NCBI GenBank assembly: GCA_036320915.1
Contig: JAXBDG010000006.1
Location: 744,001 to 808,000 of the forward strand
Length of the DNA stretch: 64,000 nt
Direction of reading: 5' to 3'
Source of the DNA: Linnemannia elongata
Lineage: Eukaryota; Mortierellomycota; Mortierellomycetes; Mortierellales; Mortierellaceae
Shown here: positions 46,783-58,077 of the stretch, one piece after another
Position numbering within the stretch: the stretch's first letter is position 1
Layout of the letters: every line of letters starts with the position of its first letter
Made by a program: the position numbers and the translations under genes
The notes under the pieces: model-generated
Told to the model about the DNA's origin: nothing
The model's input: only the letters and a program-made list of their open reading frames with translations
Database searches by the model: none

Positions 46783-49700
46783 ATGCCTTCACCTCACACC
46801 AACTTGTCTTTGCTCGACCCCTCTCAACCGACCCTGAAAATTGCCAGCTACCCTTCTATCGAGAACAGATCCTCGCAGACTCAAGAAGAATCACAAGTCA
46901 AGGATATGGAGTCTATTGCTGGCTGGCTCGTCGATGCATCCACACTCGAAAGTATGGAGCACTCTTCATTTTGACTTACTCAACAGCTCCTTGAGCATAC
47001 TCAGACCCACACTTCCTTGCATCGAATACTAACAGAGAGTGTTCTGTTTCCTCTTGTTATCAACGCTCGATTCTCGATCAATAGCATGTCTGGTCATCCG
47101 CAAGGGCAAGTGCGTCACCATCGGCAGACATCAGACTTGGTACTGTCGCTGCCACATTAAGAGATACGCTTTACTTTCACAATGAGTAATACTTATAAAC
47201 ACAGCTCCTAAGAAGGTTTTGCTAACACTTTATTTCAGTGATCTTGTCGTTCCCGGGGAGGTTGTGTCTAACCGCCACTGTGAATTCTCAATAGTAAGGG
47301 TATATGTTTGTTCTTCAATGCATGCATGTAATCGTTTGGTGGCGTAACGTGATTTTCTAATGTTTCTATACACTTCTATGCATTTAATCGTCAGAACTCG
47401 GCGGGTTTTGTTTTGTGCAAGGTACGACGACATTATTTTAAGATGACTATGGTCGCTCCCAACATGGACCTAGTAAAGAACAATATTTCTGACTCTTTGT
47501 CCATTTTTGCTTTTCCACTACTAGGACTTGAGCCTCAACGGCACCTACTGTACGCTTTCACCTCAATCTACCATGTCCATCTCGACCGCACCGCGCTTTG
47601 ATATCCAACAGAACAGCGCCTTTCATCACAACTAACTATTAAGCTTTGAACAACAGGGAATGGAGCTGAGATTGGCAGAGGCGATTCTGTGGTCCTCTCC
47701 CATGGCGACAGAATCATGCTCAGGAACAGTAGCCGTAAGCTTCTTTTCCACCGCCAAAATGAAATTAACTTTCTTCCGTGATGGCATCCCAAGCCTGTAA
47801 CACCGTGACTAACTCTTTCCTCTATGACGTTCTTAGGCTATATGTTCCAAGACTTTGCCAAGGACATGTTCGATCACGTCGATCCAGAAATCGGGGTAAG
47901 CCTGTTCTTTCCTCTCCCTCTCTCATTCTCCCTCTCTCTCTCTCATTCTCACTCTCTCTCTCTCATTCTCACTCTCTCTCGCACGCCTTTCGTGACAACG
48001 TCTGTTCTGGAAGGTGTGAGCTTGATTTTCTGTGAACAGCTGAACTGATTAAAGTCTTCTGCCACCGATACGCTTATTAGATTGTCGAAAAGACTTATCG
48101 CATCCTGCCTCGGACCCTGGGAAAGTAAGTTATGAAGGGCAAGTTCCTGTTGAAGGCAGGATGCTTAGCAACAGCGAACATGCTGCTGATCCCTCTCGTG
48201 ACTTTACTTAATAGAGGAACCTTCGCGAGGGTGAACCTTGCCGTCCACCGCAAATCCAACATGCAGCTCGCGGTCAAAATCATGGACAGGATTCGGTATG
48301 GCAAACCCGAATACTCTGGCGGCACAAATATCGAGAATGAGGTCACCCTCCTACGTACCCTTCGTCACGTAAGTGACTCGACTCATTTTAACGTGATATT
48401 CTCTGTCCTTGAGGTGGCAGCGCGCTTAATGCTTTGCTAACAGCCACCTCCTTCTCTCTTCTAGGCAAATATCACCCCTGTGGTGGATGTCATCAAGACA
48501 ACACGATATATCTACATCTTTATGCAATTGTAAGCGTTTACCCTCTGCCCTCTCTATATGGTTGCTGTTACCTATCTCACGAAAAGTCTAACTCAAGATG
48601 ATGACTCTTTCATACGGTCAAAAAGGATGGCTGGCGGAGACTTGTTTGACAGGCTGGTCAGGAACGGACCTATTCCAGAGCTCGAAGCCAAATTCTTGGC
48701 CTACCAGGCCTTTGTTGCCCTGCAGGTACAGTACTATTTCTCCGATCTCAAGTTTCCCTTTACCTCTCAGCTGTTTCTAAACAGATGATGCCTTGGTCTT
48801 AATCTTGTTTTTTCATCTTTCCCTGGCCCTCGTCCCTCCCTCCCACACCTAGCATCTCCACGGCATGGGCATCTCTCATCGGGGTAAGACTCAAAAAAAG
48901 ACTATTTTCGTCCAAGCGACCGCGTGTGGAGCAAGAGGTGAACGACCGCAGGAATGCAACGTTTGATGTGAGCTGACAGACCCCGAATCCTCCTTGTATT
49001 ACCCTTTCCTATACTAGACTTGAAGCCCGAGAACATATTGCTGACTACCAATGCAGAGTACCCTCGCGTCATGTTTAGCGACTTTGGCATGGCTTGCGAG
49101 TGTGGTGACAAAAATGACATGGGCACCATGTGTGGCACGTTTGCCTACATGTAAGTGTCCCCTTGCCTTGCATATGGACTATTCGTACTTCTTTGCAATC
49201 AATCAACTATGTCACTGCTAAAGATTGTATCCTTCCTGGTGCCATTCACACATAGGGCACCAGAAGTGTTTGACGTGAAGCACTCCAACGGACCTAGGTA
49301 TGGGTATGCAGCAGACTGCTGGAGTCTTGGAGTCACCCTCTATGTGATCCTCTCTGGCACTCATCCTTTCACCCCCAACTACGCCACTGAGGACGAGAAG
49401 ACCATGCGACTCAAGATGCGCCGGTACGTATTACGGGCGTTTATTTTGTGTAATCCTCACAGTGAGACAGTGCGCAATCTCGACTTTCCCTCATTCATTT
49501 CTACGATCCACAATCATGATCTAATCTTAACCCATGGACCACTTCATTTGTTGCACGTACTTATCTACAGTGAGGTCGAGTTTCCTCCAAAATACTGGTC
49601 AGGGATCAGCGTGGAGGCCCGTGTCTTGATTCGATTCCTGTTGACAATCGACCCCAAGAAGCGATGGACTGCTGAAGATGTTCTCGAGTCCCAGTGGATC

Positions 49701-50194
49701 CAAAAGGATGTAGCCTGGCTCCGTACAAAGTACCGGGAGAACGTTTTGCAGCACTGGTTGAAGTCGTGCCGGGGCCTTGATAGAATTGCACGACCTTGTC
49801 AGCAGGAGGAGGCAGTGTATTTGAATCCAGGTGTGAAGCGGCTGCAAAACCTGGTTGAGCAGCAGCAGCAGGCCGAGAGTGGTAAGTTTGTTTGTCAGTT
49901 CTACATTTAGAGTACCACTTTGTGTGTTATTTTATGGTGACCCAGAATGAATGGTTACAAGATACGATGAATGAAAGTGATCGCTTAAGAAGAAAATTCT
50001 CTTAACGCTGTTACTGTTTCTTGATTATAGGCGGTTTGCGCGCCAAGAGAGTAGCGATGAAGAGGGTCGTGTCCTTCGAGAGTGACAAGAGCCTTTCTGA
50101 TTCCCGTCGCGAGTCTTCGACGACCAGCAACAACCGTTGGTCAACAACCGTTCCTGATATCTCGAACAGCAAGAACGTCGAGGGGTCGTGGTAA
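46783..50194 (+). CDS. FHA-domain checkpoint kinase (Chk2/Cds1/Rad53-like)
   Basis: Sixteen exons: 46783-46951, 47085-47139, 47239-47293, 47395-47421, 47525-47549, 47657-47734, 47837-47895, 48081-48124, 48215-48368, 48465-48529, 48626-48725, 48853-48883, 49018-49150, 49256-49423, 49571-49881, 50031-50194; 545 residues. A single FHA domain has GR (70-71), SNRH (85-88) and NG (107-108), the phosphothreonine-binding set. The kinase follows: GKGTFARV (170-177), AVK with K192, HRD (286-288), SDFG (308-311), CGTFAYMAPEVF. FHA plus kinase identifies the DNA-damage effector kinase Chk2/Cds1; Rad53 has a second FHA, which is absent. The last exon is basic and Ser-rich, perhaps a nuclear signal. The final TGGTAAGA contains both the stop and a donor-like site, so the 3' end is the least certain part. 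Confidence 0.88.
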
Positions 50195-52308
50195 GAAAAT
50201 CAACGGTTGCGCAACCTACCCTTGATGTCTCTTTATCACCCCATCTATGTCTCTGCCACCTCTTCTTTCTGGCGCATTTCCTGTGTTTTAAGCGATTATC
50301 ACCCCTTTGCATCTACTTGGCGCCGGCGATGCCGTGTCCAATTACCCGGCCAACCGACCGATAGCCCACCTACCCAACAGCCAACAGCAATGCAGATATC
50401 TCTCCGAGGGAACAAAAATCATAGCAACAATTCAAACGACATAGTTAATCGGCCCCAACACCAGGGGCAAGTCCAGGTCACCAAAGGAACAAGCCCCCAT
50501 CCCCATTCTTCTCCCCCATATCTCTATTCAAATCCGAGTGAATAATGCCCTCTCTTTTATTACGAACAAAGATGTAGTTAATTAAGGAAAATGTGCAAAA
50601 ATAAGCAGAGACAAGACCGATGAAGAACGTTGAGTGAATGACAGGCGTGCCCGACAGGCCACTGTGTGTGTTTGTACATGTACTATACTTGCATCCACCA
50701 AAACGTTCCTTGAACGGAACCCTGTTTCTTTGTCAAACAAACGCGTGAAAATAGCAATTGACGAGTCGCTTTGTTTATTAGGTCCAAAAAAGTGAGGAGA
50801 CTGAAAAGAATCTCCAACATGTGCATTTGTTGGGTGTAGTCAACAAAAAGTGCAGTGAGAGAAGTGAGGGAGATAAACCCGAGCCCGACTCGAAAAGTGA
50901 AGTCTGTGCCAATTGCCTCTCATGTCATATCATCACCCCGTCTCTGTACCCTGCCTTGTTCCTGTCTCTGCTCCCCACCAAAGTATATAGGCTGAATAGG
51001 CTGAACCCTAATCGAAACTTTCGAAAGGCGAGAGATTGAGATGACATGTGTTGGGTGTGTTTTTTGTATTTTCGATTGCAAAGAACAAAACAAGACTAAG
51101 AAAGAGAGAGCAATGCATGGCAGAGGAGGGGAAAGCGGGGCGGAATGCCAAATAAGGCGATTGACCCCGCCTTTTTTTTTGATATTTTTTTTTTATCTGA
51201 AAAACTTTGTTGAACGAGGAAGAAACCACACACGTAAAGCAGCTGATCAATGAATTCAAGATCGACAGGGAATGTCAATGGTTGGAAGTAGTAGATCTCA
51301 TGTCATCTCACCTACACCTGATCTCCATTGTCAAAGTGTAGCTGACGAACAGCGATGTTCGTCATCCCTCGAATCCTGTTCCGCTGTGATTCCTGATCTG
51401 ATCAGCCAACAACATATTTTCCCGACTTAAGTAAAAAAAACAAAGAAGAGTGTTATGTGCCTTTGATTGATCCTGACTCCAATTGCTGGCGGTTTTGCTC
51501 CTGTTTATCCTTTGATCCGGATGTCCTTGTTGGTATGATCTCTGGGCAGATAAGGATATTAGAGAAACAGACAAGGTGGGAAGAAAAGAAGAAGAAGAGG
51601 ACATCAAAGGAGGAAGGTCGATGCGCGATGTCTTGAACACTGTTGCAGATGAATAAGATGAACGAGAAAGAGGAAGAGAAGAGAGAGAGAGAGAGAAAGA
51701 GAGCAGGAGTAAGGCAAAGGGCGATTCGGGTGGGATCAATTGAGAGGAAGGTAGATAAAGCAATGGAAAGGAGGAAATGAGGAGGATGACCTTCGGCCCG
51801 CGTGATGATACGATGGGACCGATGCGAGAGGGAGTGTGTGCGTGTTGTGTACCGAGTTGAAAGTGTGTCTATGTATGTGAGCGTGGGACATGGGCCAAGA
51901 GGAAAGAGGAGGGAAGGCAAGGATGTGTAAGATATGTAAGAGGAAATGCCGTGTCTCTTTTGCTCTCAATGGTGGGAGGGAAGAAATGAAGGAAGGAAGG
52001 AAGGAGGGGACACTTTGAATAGTGTCGTCTATGTTGTTGTGTCGGCGTGTGTAATTGTTGAAGGGGAAGGGAAGGAGAAGAGACAATGATCGCAATGATC
52101 GCATCGCATCGAATCCGATGTCACTCCGCCCGGGGTGAGCATCAACAAAGACCGTGAGCAGAGGGGTGTCGATTCTTTCACATAAATAATTTGAAGGGAG
52201 AGACATTTTTCCAACTTTTTTTCTTCCTTCTTTCCTCTTCTTCTTCTTCTTCTTAACCACACACACCCCCACTCCTCTCCCCTTCACATCCACATATCAT
52301 CACACACA
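50195..52308. other. Intergenic, no supported gene
   Basis: 2.1 kb between the Chk2-like gene and citrate synthase. Open frames in 51.4-52.3 kb are Ser/Leu/Phe-rich translations of CT/GA-rich DNA and show no domain. If the Chk2-like gene splices past 50190, its last exon would lie in the first few hundred bases. The final 100 nt are CT-rich and form the citrate synthase leader. Confidence 0.55.
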
Positions 52309-53856
52309 ATGGCCTCCCTTCGCGCCACCTTCCGCCTCCCTGGCCTTGCCAAGGTACATACTCTCTTTCTCTTTTCCACTCTCTTTACTCTCACTTCTTC
52401 TCTTCATCATAGATCGTTGGTCATCTTATCATCATCATCATCACCACCATCCCCCGTATTCAGGACAATAAGATACATACATAGCAGAACAACGAAGACT
52501 AATAGATCGTTCCTACTATTCTCTTTCACATATACATAATAGGTCGCTACCCGCAACAACACTTTTGCTGCCTCTGCCATCCGCGCCTACTCCACAAAGC
52601 CCCAGGTGCGTACTTTTTTATTCTTTGTTTCTGTACTTCGGCGTGCTTTACATCCCGCATGTGGGAGTTTCAGATCTACGCCTCCCAACAAGCGCTTTTC
52701 TTCAGCCCAAAGCACCATCCTCAACAAATATATCGGCAGCATTGTTCTTCGAGAAGTCGATATATGGCAGGATTCGAAGCAAAAGAATGAGATCAATCCA
52801 ACTGGTGATCAGGAAAAGAAGGAAAGACCACATTGTTAGGCATCGTGGAAGATATATTAGCAAAGGGACGCAGGCTATGAACACAACAAGCGCAAAGCAA
52901 CAACAGCAGGAAAGGAACAACAAAAGCAAGTGACAAAGAAGAAAGAAGAAAAAAAAAGGCTCAGTTTGATCCGGTTGTGTGTGTGTTTATGTGCACACCC
53001 AAAGACGCAAAAGAAAGGAAAATAATTTCAGCAGGCAAAAAAGAAACAACATTAGCATGACCAAGGCACAGTCAAAATTAAAAAAGGGAATATGTCGCCC
53101 TTGTCCCACAGTATTCTAATCATAACCTACTCTCCCTCCCTCCCTCTCTCCTCTCCTATCACAAACAACAGGGCTTGAAGGATCGTCTTCGTGAGTTGAT
53201 CCCCGAGAAGCGCGAGGAGGTCAAGCAGGTTAAGGCCGAGTTCGGCAACAAGGTCTTGGGCGAGACCACCGTCGACATGGCCTACGGTGGTATGCGCGGC
53301 ATCAAGGGTCTTATCTGGGAGGGTTCCGTCCTCGACGCCGAGGAGGGTATCCGTTTCCGTGGCAAGACCATCCCCGAGTGCCAGAAGGTCCTCCCCGCTG
53401 CCGACGGTGGTTCCGAGCCCCTCCCTGAGTCCCTCTTCTGGCTCCTCGTCACCGGCGAGGTTCCCACCAAGGAGCAGGTTCGTGGCTTGTCCGCCGAGTG
53501 GGCCGATCGTGCTGCTCTCCCCTCCTTCGTTGAGGATCTCCTCGACCGCTGCCCCACCACCCTCCACCCCATGTCCCAGTTCTCCTTGGCCGTTACTGCT
53601 CTCCAGCACGAGTCCCAGTTCGCCAAGGCCTACCAGGCTGGTGTTAACAAGACCGAGTACTGGGATACCACCTTTGAGGATTCCATGGATTTGATCGCCA
53701 AGTTGCCTAACATTGCCGGACGCATCTACCAGAACGTCTTCAAGAAGGGCGGCAAGCTCCCTGCCATCAACCCCAACTTGGATTATGGTGCCAACCTCGC
53801 CAACTTGCTCGGATTCGGCGAGAACAAGGACTTTGTTGAGTTGATGCGCCTCTACC

Positions 53857-53890
<34 letters not shown>

Positions 53891-54479
53891 CTCTGCCCAC
53901 ACCACCCACTTGGTCGGCTCTGCCCTCTCGGACCCTTACCTCTCCTTCGCTGCCGGTTTGAACGGTCTTGCCGGACCCCTTCACGGATTGGCCAACCAGG
54001 AGGTTCTCCGCTGGATCACCAAGATGCGTGAGGAGCTCGGCGGCAAGGATGTCTCGGACGAGACTATCAAGGATTACGTCTGGAAGACCTTGAAGTCTGG
54101 CCAGGTCGTCCCTGGTTACGGCCACGCCGTCCTCCGCAAGACCGATCCCCGTTACTCTTGCCAGCGTGAGTTTGCTCTCAAGCACATCCCCAACGATCCC
54201 CTCTTCAAGCTCGTTTCCCAGATCTACACTGTCGCCCCTGGAATCCTCCTCGAGCACGGCAAGACCAAGAACCCCTGGCCCAACGTCGATGCTCACTCTG
54301 GTGTCCTCCTCTCTGCTTACGGCTTGGTCGAGCAGGACTTCTACACCGTCTTGTTCGGTGTCTCCCGTGGTCTCGGAGTTCTTTCGCAGTTGATCTGGGA
54401 CCGTGCCTTGGGTATGCCTCTTGAGCGCCCCAAGTCCTACTCCACTGCCGCCATCAAGGCCATGTACGCCAAGAAGTAA
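52309..54479 (+). CDS. Citrate synthase, mitochondrial
   Basis: Three exons: 52309-52353, 52543-52605, 53172-54479; 471 residues. It condenses oxaloacetate and acetyl-CoA in the TCA cycle. Exons 1 and 2 encode a mitochondrial presequence (Arg/Ala/Ser-rich, with [10 protein letters not shown] near the cleavage region). The mature enzyme carries the catalytic triad: H307 in [11 protein letters not shown]354 in [16 protein letters not shown] and D409 in [10 protein letters not shown]. The start of the mature part, [20 protein letters not shown], and the ending [13 protein letters not shown], with no peroxisomal SKL-type signal, support the mitochondrial isoform. Codons end overwhelmingly in C or G, much more than in neighbours, which suggests very high expression. 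The open minus-strand frame opposite this exon is a by-product of that codon bias. Confidence 0.97.
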
Positions 54480-55710
54480 ATCGAGCCAGGCTGGGTTCCC
54501 CTCATTTTCTTGACGAGCGAGTCATCCTTTGCCTCCTCCTTCCACCTTTCACATTAGAAATTCCTCCACTCTTTTTGTCTTTTTATCATCATGCTTGTAG
54601 TTTTCATTAGTCTTTTTTTTTCCCTTTTTTTTGGTTTCCTTCTCATACCATGAACTTTCCTTCCTCCCTTTGCACATAGTTTTTCAAATAAAAAAAACCT
54701 TGGATCCCAGAATATCTTTGTGTTTTAGTGCAATTGAAATAGATCGAAGTACCAGAAAGTGTTCAGAAAAGTGCCCTCGATCCGCGAAGTGGTTGGTTAT
54801 CGGAGCGAACGGCATCATTATTTTGCGTTAGTGGTCAAGGTGTGCACGTGCAAATTAACGTCATGGTTCAAAATCAATTGGGACTGCCTTTGTCAAAATG
54901 ATTAATCTGCAAAAATATGGCCCCCATGGTGCCAAAGGCAATATTCCCATTTTAGATAAATTTAACGATCAGCAGTCCTACTTCGCAAGAGTATAAATTG
55001 GACCCACCGCACCAATATATTTTTCTCTTCATCGCGCTCCAGTGGTTATAACTATATCGAACAAACATCATGCCTTTTACCTGACGTTTTCGAGTTACAG
55101 CCATACACAATGGAGTTGATCCTTATTTTTGGTCCCGCCCCTGGCGGGTTACTTTCTTATCTCTTTCAAACTCAAAAAAAACTACTTTCTAATTTTTTCA
55201 TATGTGGACGTTGTGATGCGTTGAGGTGCTTCTGTCTCTCAAGATGGAAAGCATCATCATCATCTGCATGCCATGACCTTTTATTTTTGGTTGATGGAGT
55301 AGGCAAGCCTGTAAAACATAGTAAAGGGCAGCGAGAAGATTACGCAGAATCAAGTAGTTTTTATTTTTTGTGCTTATTAAAATCAAAAAAGTTCCCACGA
55401 GTGGGTTGTTGAGAAAGCATGAAGGACTATGTACAAAATTGTGCTTTGGTTGCTGTCATCGTATGTTCGTCTTTTTTTTTTTTTTTTTTTGGTTTCTTGT
55501 TGTGGTTTGTTTTGTTATGCCGATGGCAGCATTGTTGTTTTGTCGTTGTGTGGTGTTACGTGTAGTTGTATCTTCGTGTGTGTGCGAGTGCGTAAGAACG
55601 AGAAAACTGAAGAAAGGGGAATAAAGAGGAATAACGAGAATGGTCAACGAGTAGCCCACCAAAGAGGACACAACGTTCTCCTTCCCTCCCACTCCCCCTA
55701 CTCCCCCTCT
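54480..55710. other. Convergent intergenic region
   Basis: 1.2 kb between the stops of citrate synthase and the catalase-related gene. It contains the citrate synthase 3' UTR and a T-run (about 55473-55490); no gene is supported. Confidence 0.6.
54687..54692 (+). terminator. Polyadenylation signal of citrate synthase
   Basis: AATAAA within a short A-rich stretch, about 210 nt after the stop codon. Confidence 0.55.
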
Positions 55711-57015
55711 CTATCCCTCAGTGGTGGAAGGCTCCTGACGAGGAACAGAGTTCATCTCATCTCTAACCCTCGAGATTCGCTCATACACAATCTTTCTTGT
55801 CCGGTTAACACTACCCAAGGGGCGATGGTCCGGCAAGGAATGCCAAGGGTTGAACGAAAGTCTCTCGCCCAACTTGTTCAACTCCTCCGAGTCCACATCC
55901 TGAGGCGGGATGGTGATCGTGGCAACCTCTTCGAAAGGCGACTCGTGCTGGGACCACTCCTTCATCGAGTCCTCGACGTCCATATGGTGGCCCACACGCT
56001 GTTGGATCATGAACTTGAATTCGACGGGTTTGGTCGCAGTTGGGGAGAGGGTCCGTTTAATGGCTTGGTGGAGGTAATCATCTGCTGCGGGAGCGTGTGG
56101 AACGGGGTCCTTTTCGTGGTCGGCGAGGACGGGTTTCGCAGAGTACTTGACTGCAATGCGGTCGGGGCCTAGTCCAAGTTGGAAGGGGACTGCAGAGAAG
56201 TACTGGACTTGGAGTGGATTCCCAATCTTGCCAGACGACAACTCGCCCGCGATGAGGGTACCCTTGAGTCCCAACGTGAAGGGAATGGTCAGCTTCTGGA
56301 GGGTGGTCGCATCGGGGGCAGACTTGTTGATGAGGTCCAAGTAAGACTTTGTATCATTCGAAAAGAAAATCGGATGATTAATCATCACAAAGTCCTGTGT
56401 CGTGGCATCCTTATCCGACTCGAGCAACTTCTGGCCCGGAACACCCAACAACTTGATCGCAAACCCACGACCATCATGTCCTTTATCCGACTGCGCCGCA
56501 TTCCCCGAAGCGTTTGACAACCTCAAGATGGCATCATAAGTCTTGCCCGGGACAAAGACACCCTTGTTGGCGACGTGGGGAGGGAGGGTGTCATGAACTC
56601 GGAACTTGGCTTTGAGGATTCCCGTGGCGCGTGCATGGACGTCTCGACGGGCTTCTCCAGAGTTGTAGCGGAGGTGGATGGAGTGCTCGATCGAGTTTGC
56701 GAGCTTGGTGGTGAACTCTGCTTCGTGAGCTTGGAGGTGTTCGCCGAGTTGCTCGTCGATAATTGGGGGGAAGGGGACGTCGCGGGCGGAACCGTCTGTT
56801 GCCATATTGTTAATGTTGTTTTTGTTGTTTGTGTGGGAGTGGTGTGTTGAGAGAGCAGTTGTGCTTGTGTTGAAGCAGGAGTGTTGTTGTTTTTGTTGAT
56901 GTTGATGTTGGTGGTGAAGACGAGAGACGTGGGAAGAAGAGAAGAGAATGCGTGTTGCTCTGAAGGAGTTCTTGTAAACGACAGAGGCGTGGATTGTACG
57001 GGGTAAGAACGTCAT
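55711..57015 (-). CDS. Catalase-related heme protein (small catalase-like family)
   Basis: Intronless; 434 residues from the ATG at 57015, or 364 from the next good ATG at 56805. The domain resembles the small catalase-like (SrpA/Y4iL-type) proteins of bacteria and fungi rather than full catalases. Matches include AILRLSNASGNAAQSDKGHDGRGFAIKLLGV, split here as RLSNASGN and HDGRGFAIKL, then QDFVMINHPIFF and a C-terminal VGHHMDVEDS...W...SPFEEVATITIP segment with FNPWHSLPDHRPLGS. Related proteins are thought to be heme peroxidases; I cannot confirm heme ligands by eye. Residues 1-70 begin MTFLPRTIHAS, rich in Arg/Ser without acids, and could be mitochondrial targeting, followed by His/Gln/Asn-rich low complexity. 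The frame is open upstream to 57084. Confidence 0.85.
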   Translation of the reverse strand: MTFLPRTIHASVVYKNSFRATRILFSSSHVSRLHHQHQHQQKQQHSCFNTSTTALSTHHSHTNNKNNINNMATDGSARDVPFPPIIDEQLGEHLQAHEAEFTTKLANSIEHSIHLRYNSGEARRDVHARATGILKAKFRVHDTLPPHVANKGVFVPGKTYDAILRLSNASGNAAQSDKGHDGRGFAIKLLGVPGQKLLESDKDATTQDFVMINHPIFFSNDTKSYLDLINKSAPDATTLQKLTIPFTLGLKGTLIAGELSSGKIGNPLQVQYFSAVPFQLGLGPDRIAVKYSAKPVLADHEKDPVPHAPAADDYLHQAIKRTLSPTATKPVEFKFMIQQRVGHHMDVEDSMKEWSQHESPFEEVATITIPPQDVDSEELNKLGERLSFNPWHSLPDHRPLGSVNRTRKIVYERISRVRDEMNSVPRQEPSTTEG

Positions 57016-58077
57016 CTTTTCGTGTGTTGTGTGATATGTATCAGTTCGGAAAAGGAGGTGAAAAATCCGAAGGTGCGTGCCCAAAGAAAGAAGGAATCGT
57101 CCGAGGAGTTTTCGAAAACATAGGGGTGGGGCTTGGCGCTGTTGTCAATCGCCTTTCTTCTGATTAGGGTTAGGTCCTCTCATGCATGCAAGAAGGGAGG
57201 GGTGAGAAGGGAGCGCGGGAGAGAAAAGCGAAGAGGGAGGAAAAGAAAAAAGAAAGCAAATGAGAGCGAGGAGGACAACAAAGGGAATGACCCATGCTCA
57301 ACACGACAACGGTGGTTGACATGACGTGATGGACGCCAGGGGAAGGGATCTTCATTGAGAAGAGCGAGGTACTCTTCTAGTGGTAGCAAGGACCATGACC
57401 AAAGGCAACCGTCATCATGACCCTCCTTAGCTTGACCCTTTTTTCTTGTAAGGAAAGGCTCTGGTCTCGCGTCAACCGCCGTCTCATAACGCGTTTTCAA
57501 TTGTGACTCTTCCCTCAGACGAGTCGGGGCATCATCCCTTTTTTCAAGGCACCTCTCTTCTCAAACAGGAACAACGTGCACTATTAGTCCCGCCTCTCTT
57601 CTCTCGATATGCTTGTCGCCTCGCCTCGTCTATTGATGTGTACATGAACACACGGTTTCGTTTACGACACTTCTACTATGCAGGCGAGATTCACAAAAAG
57701 CCCACTCTCAAGTAAAAGCTGCCGAGATTTACAACACACAGCAGCAGACATACGCACATAAAATCTCCATTGCAAGCAAATAGAGAATAAAAAAGTATCT
57801 CATTGACGTTATTTATGTTGAAAAAAAGAGAAGGTGGTGGTGTTTTGTGCGTGAGTGTGGAGTGAAAGAAAAAAAGTGGTCGATAATTATGAATCTAAGT
57901 TGTTGGCGGTTTTCGGATCATAGCTTAGTGCTTCTTGGGTGCAGGGGGGCTAATTTAATTCGTAAAGACAAAGTTATCTGAGGTTAGCAATCTATAGCTC
58001 AATCTTTTGGGTATTTCCCAATTGGTTTGTTGTCTTCTCCGCATACACCGCGTCCTTTGACACCCATTTGAGGAAAC
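57016..58077. other. Intergenic, no supported gene
   Basis: About 1.1 kb holding the catalase-related promoter and the cytochrome c1 3' UTR. Frames in 57.1-57.7 kb show no domain; AAGAA-rich and GT-rich patches are present. Confidence 0.6.

Noticed and set aside
53127..54296. Long minus-strand open frame opposite citrate synthase
   Set aside because: It is a product of the strong C/G third-position bias of citrate synthase; the translation is Val/Gly/Leu/Glu-rich with no domain.
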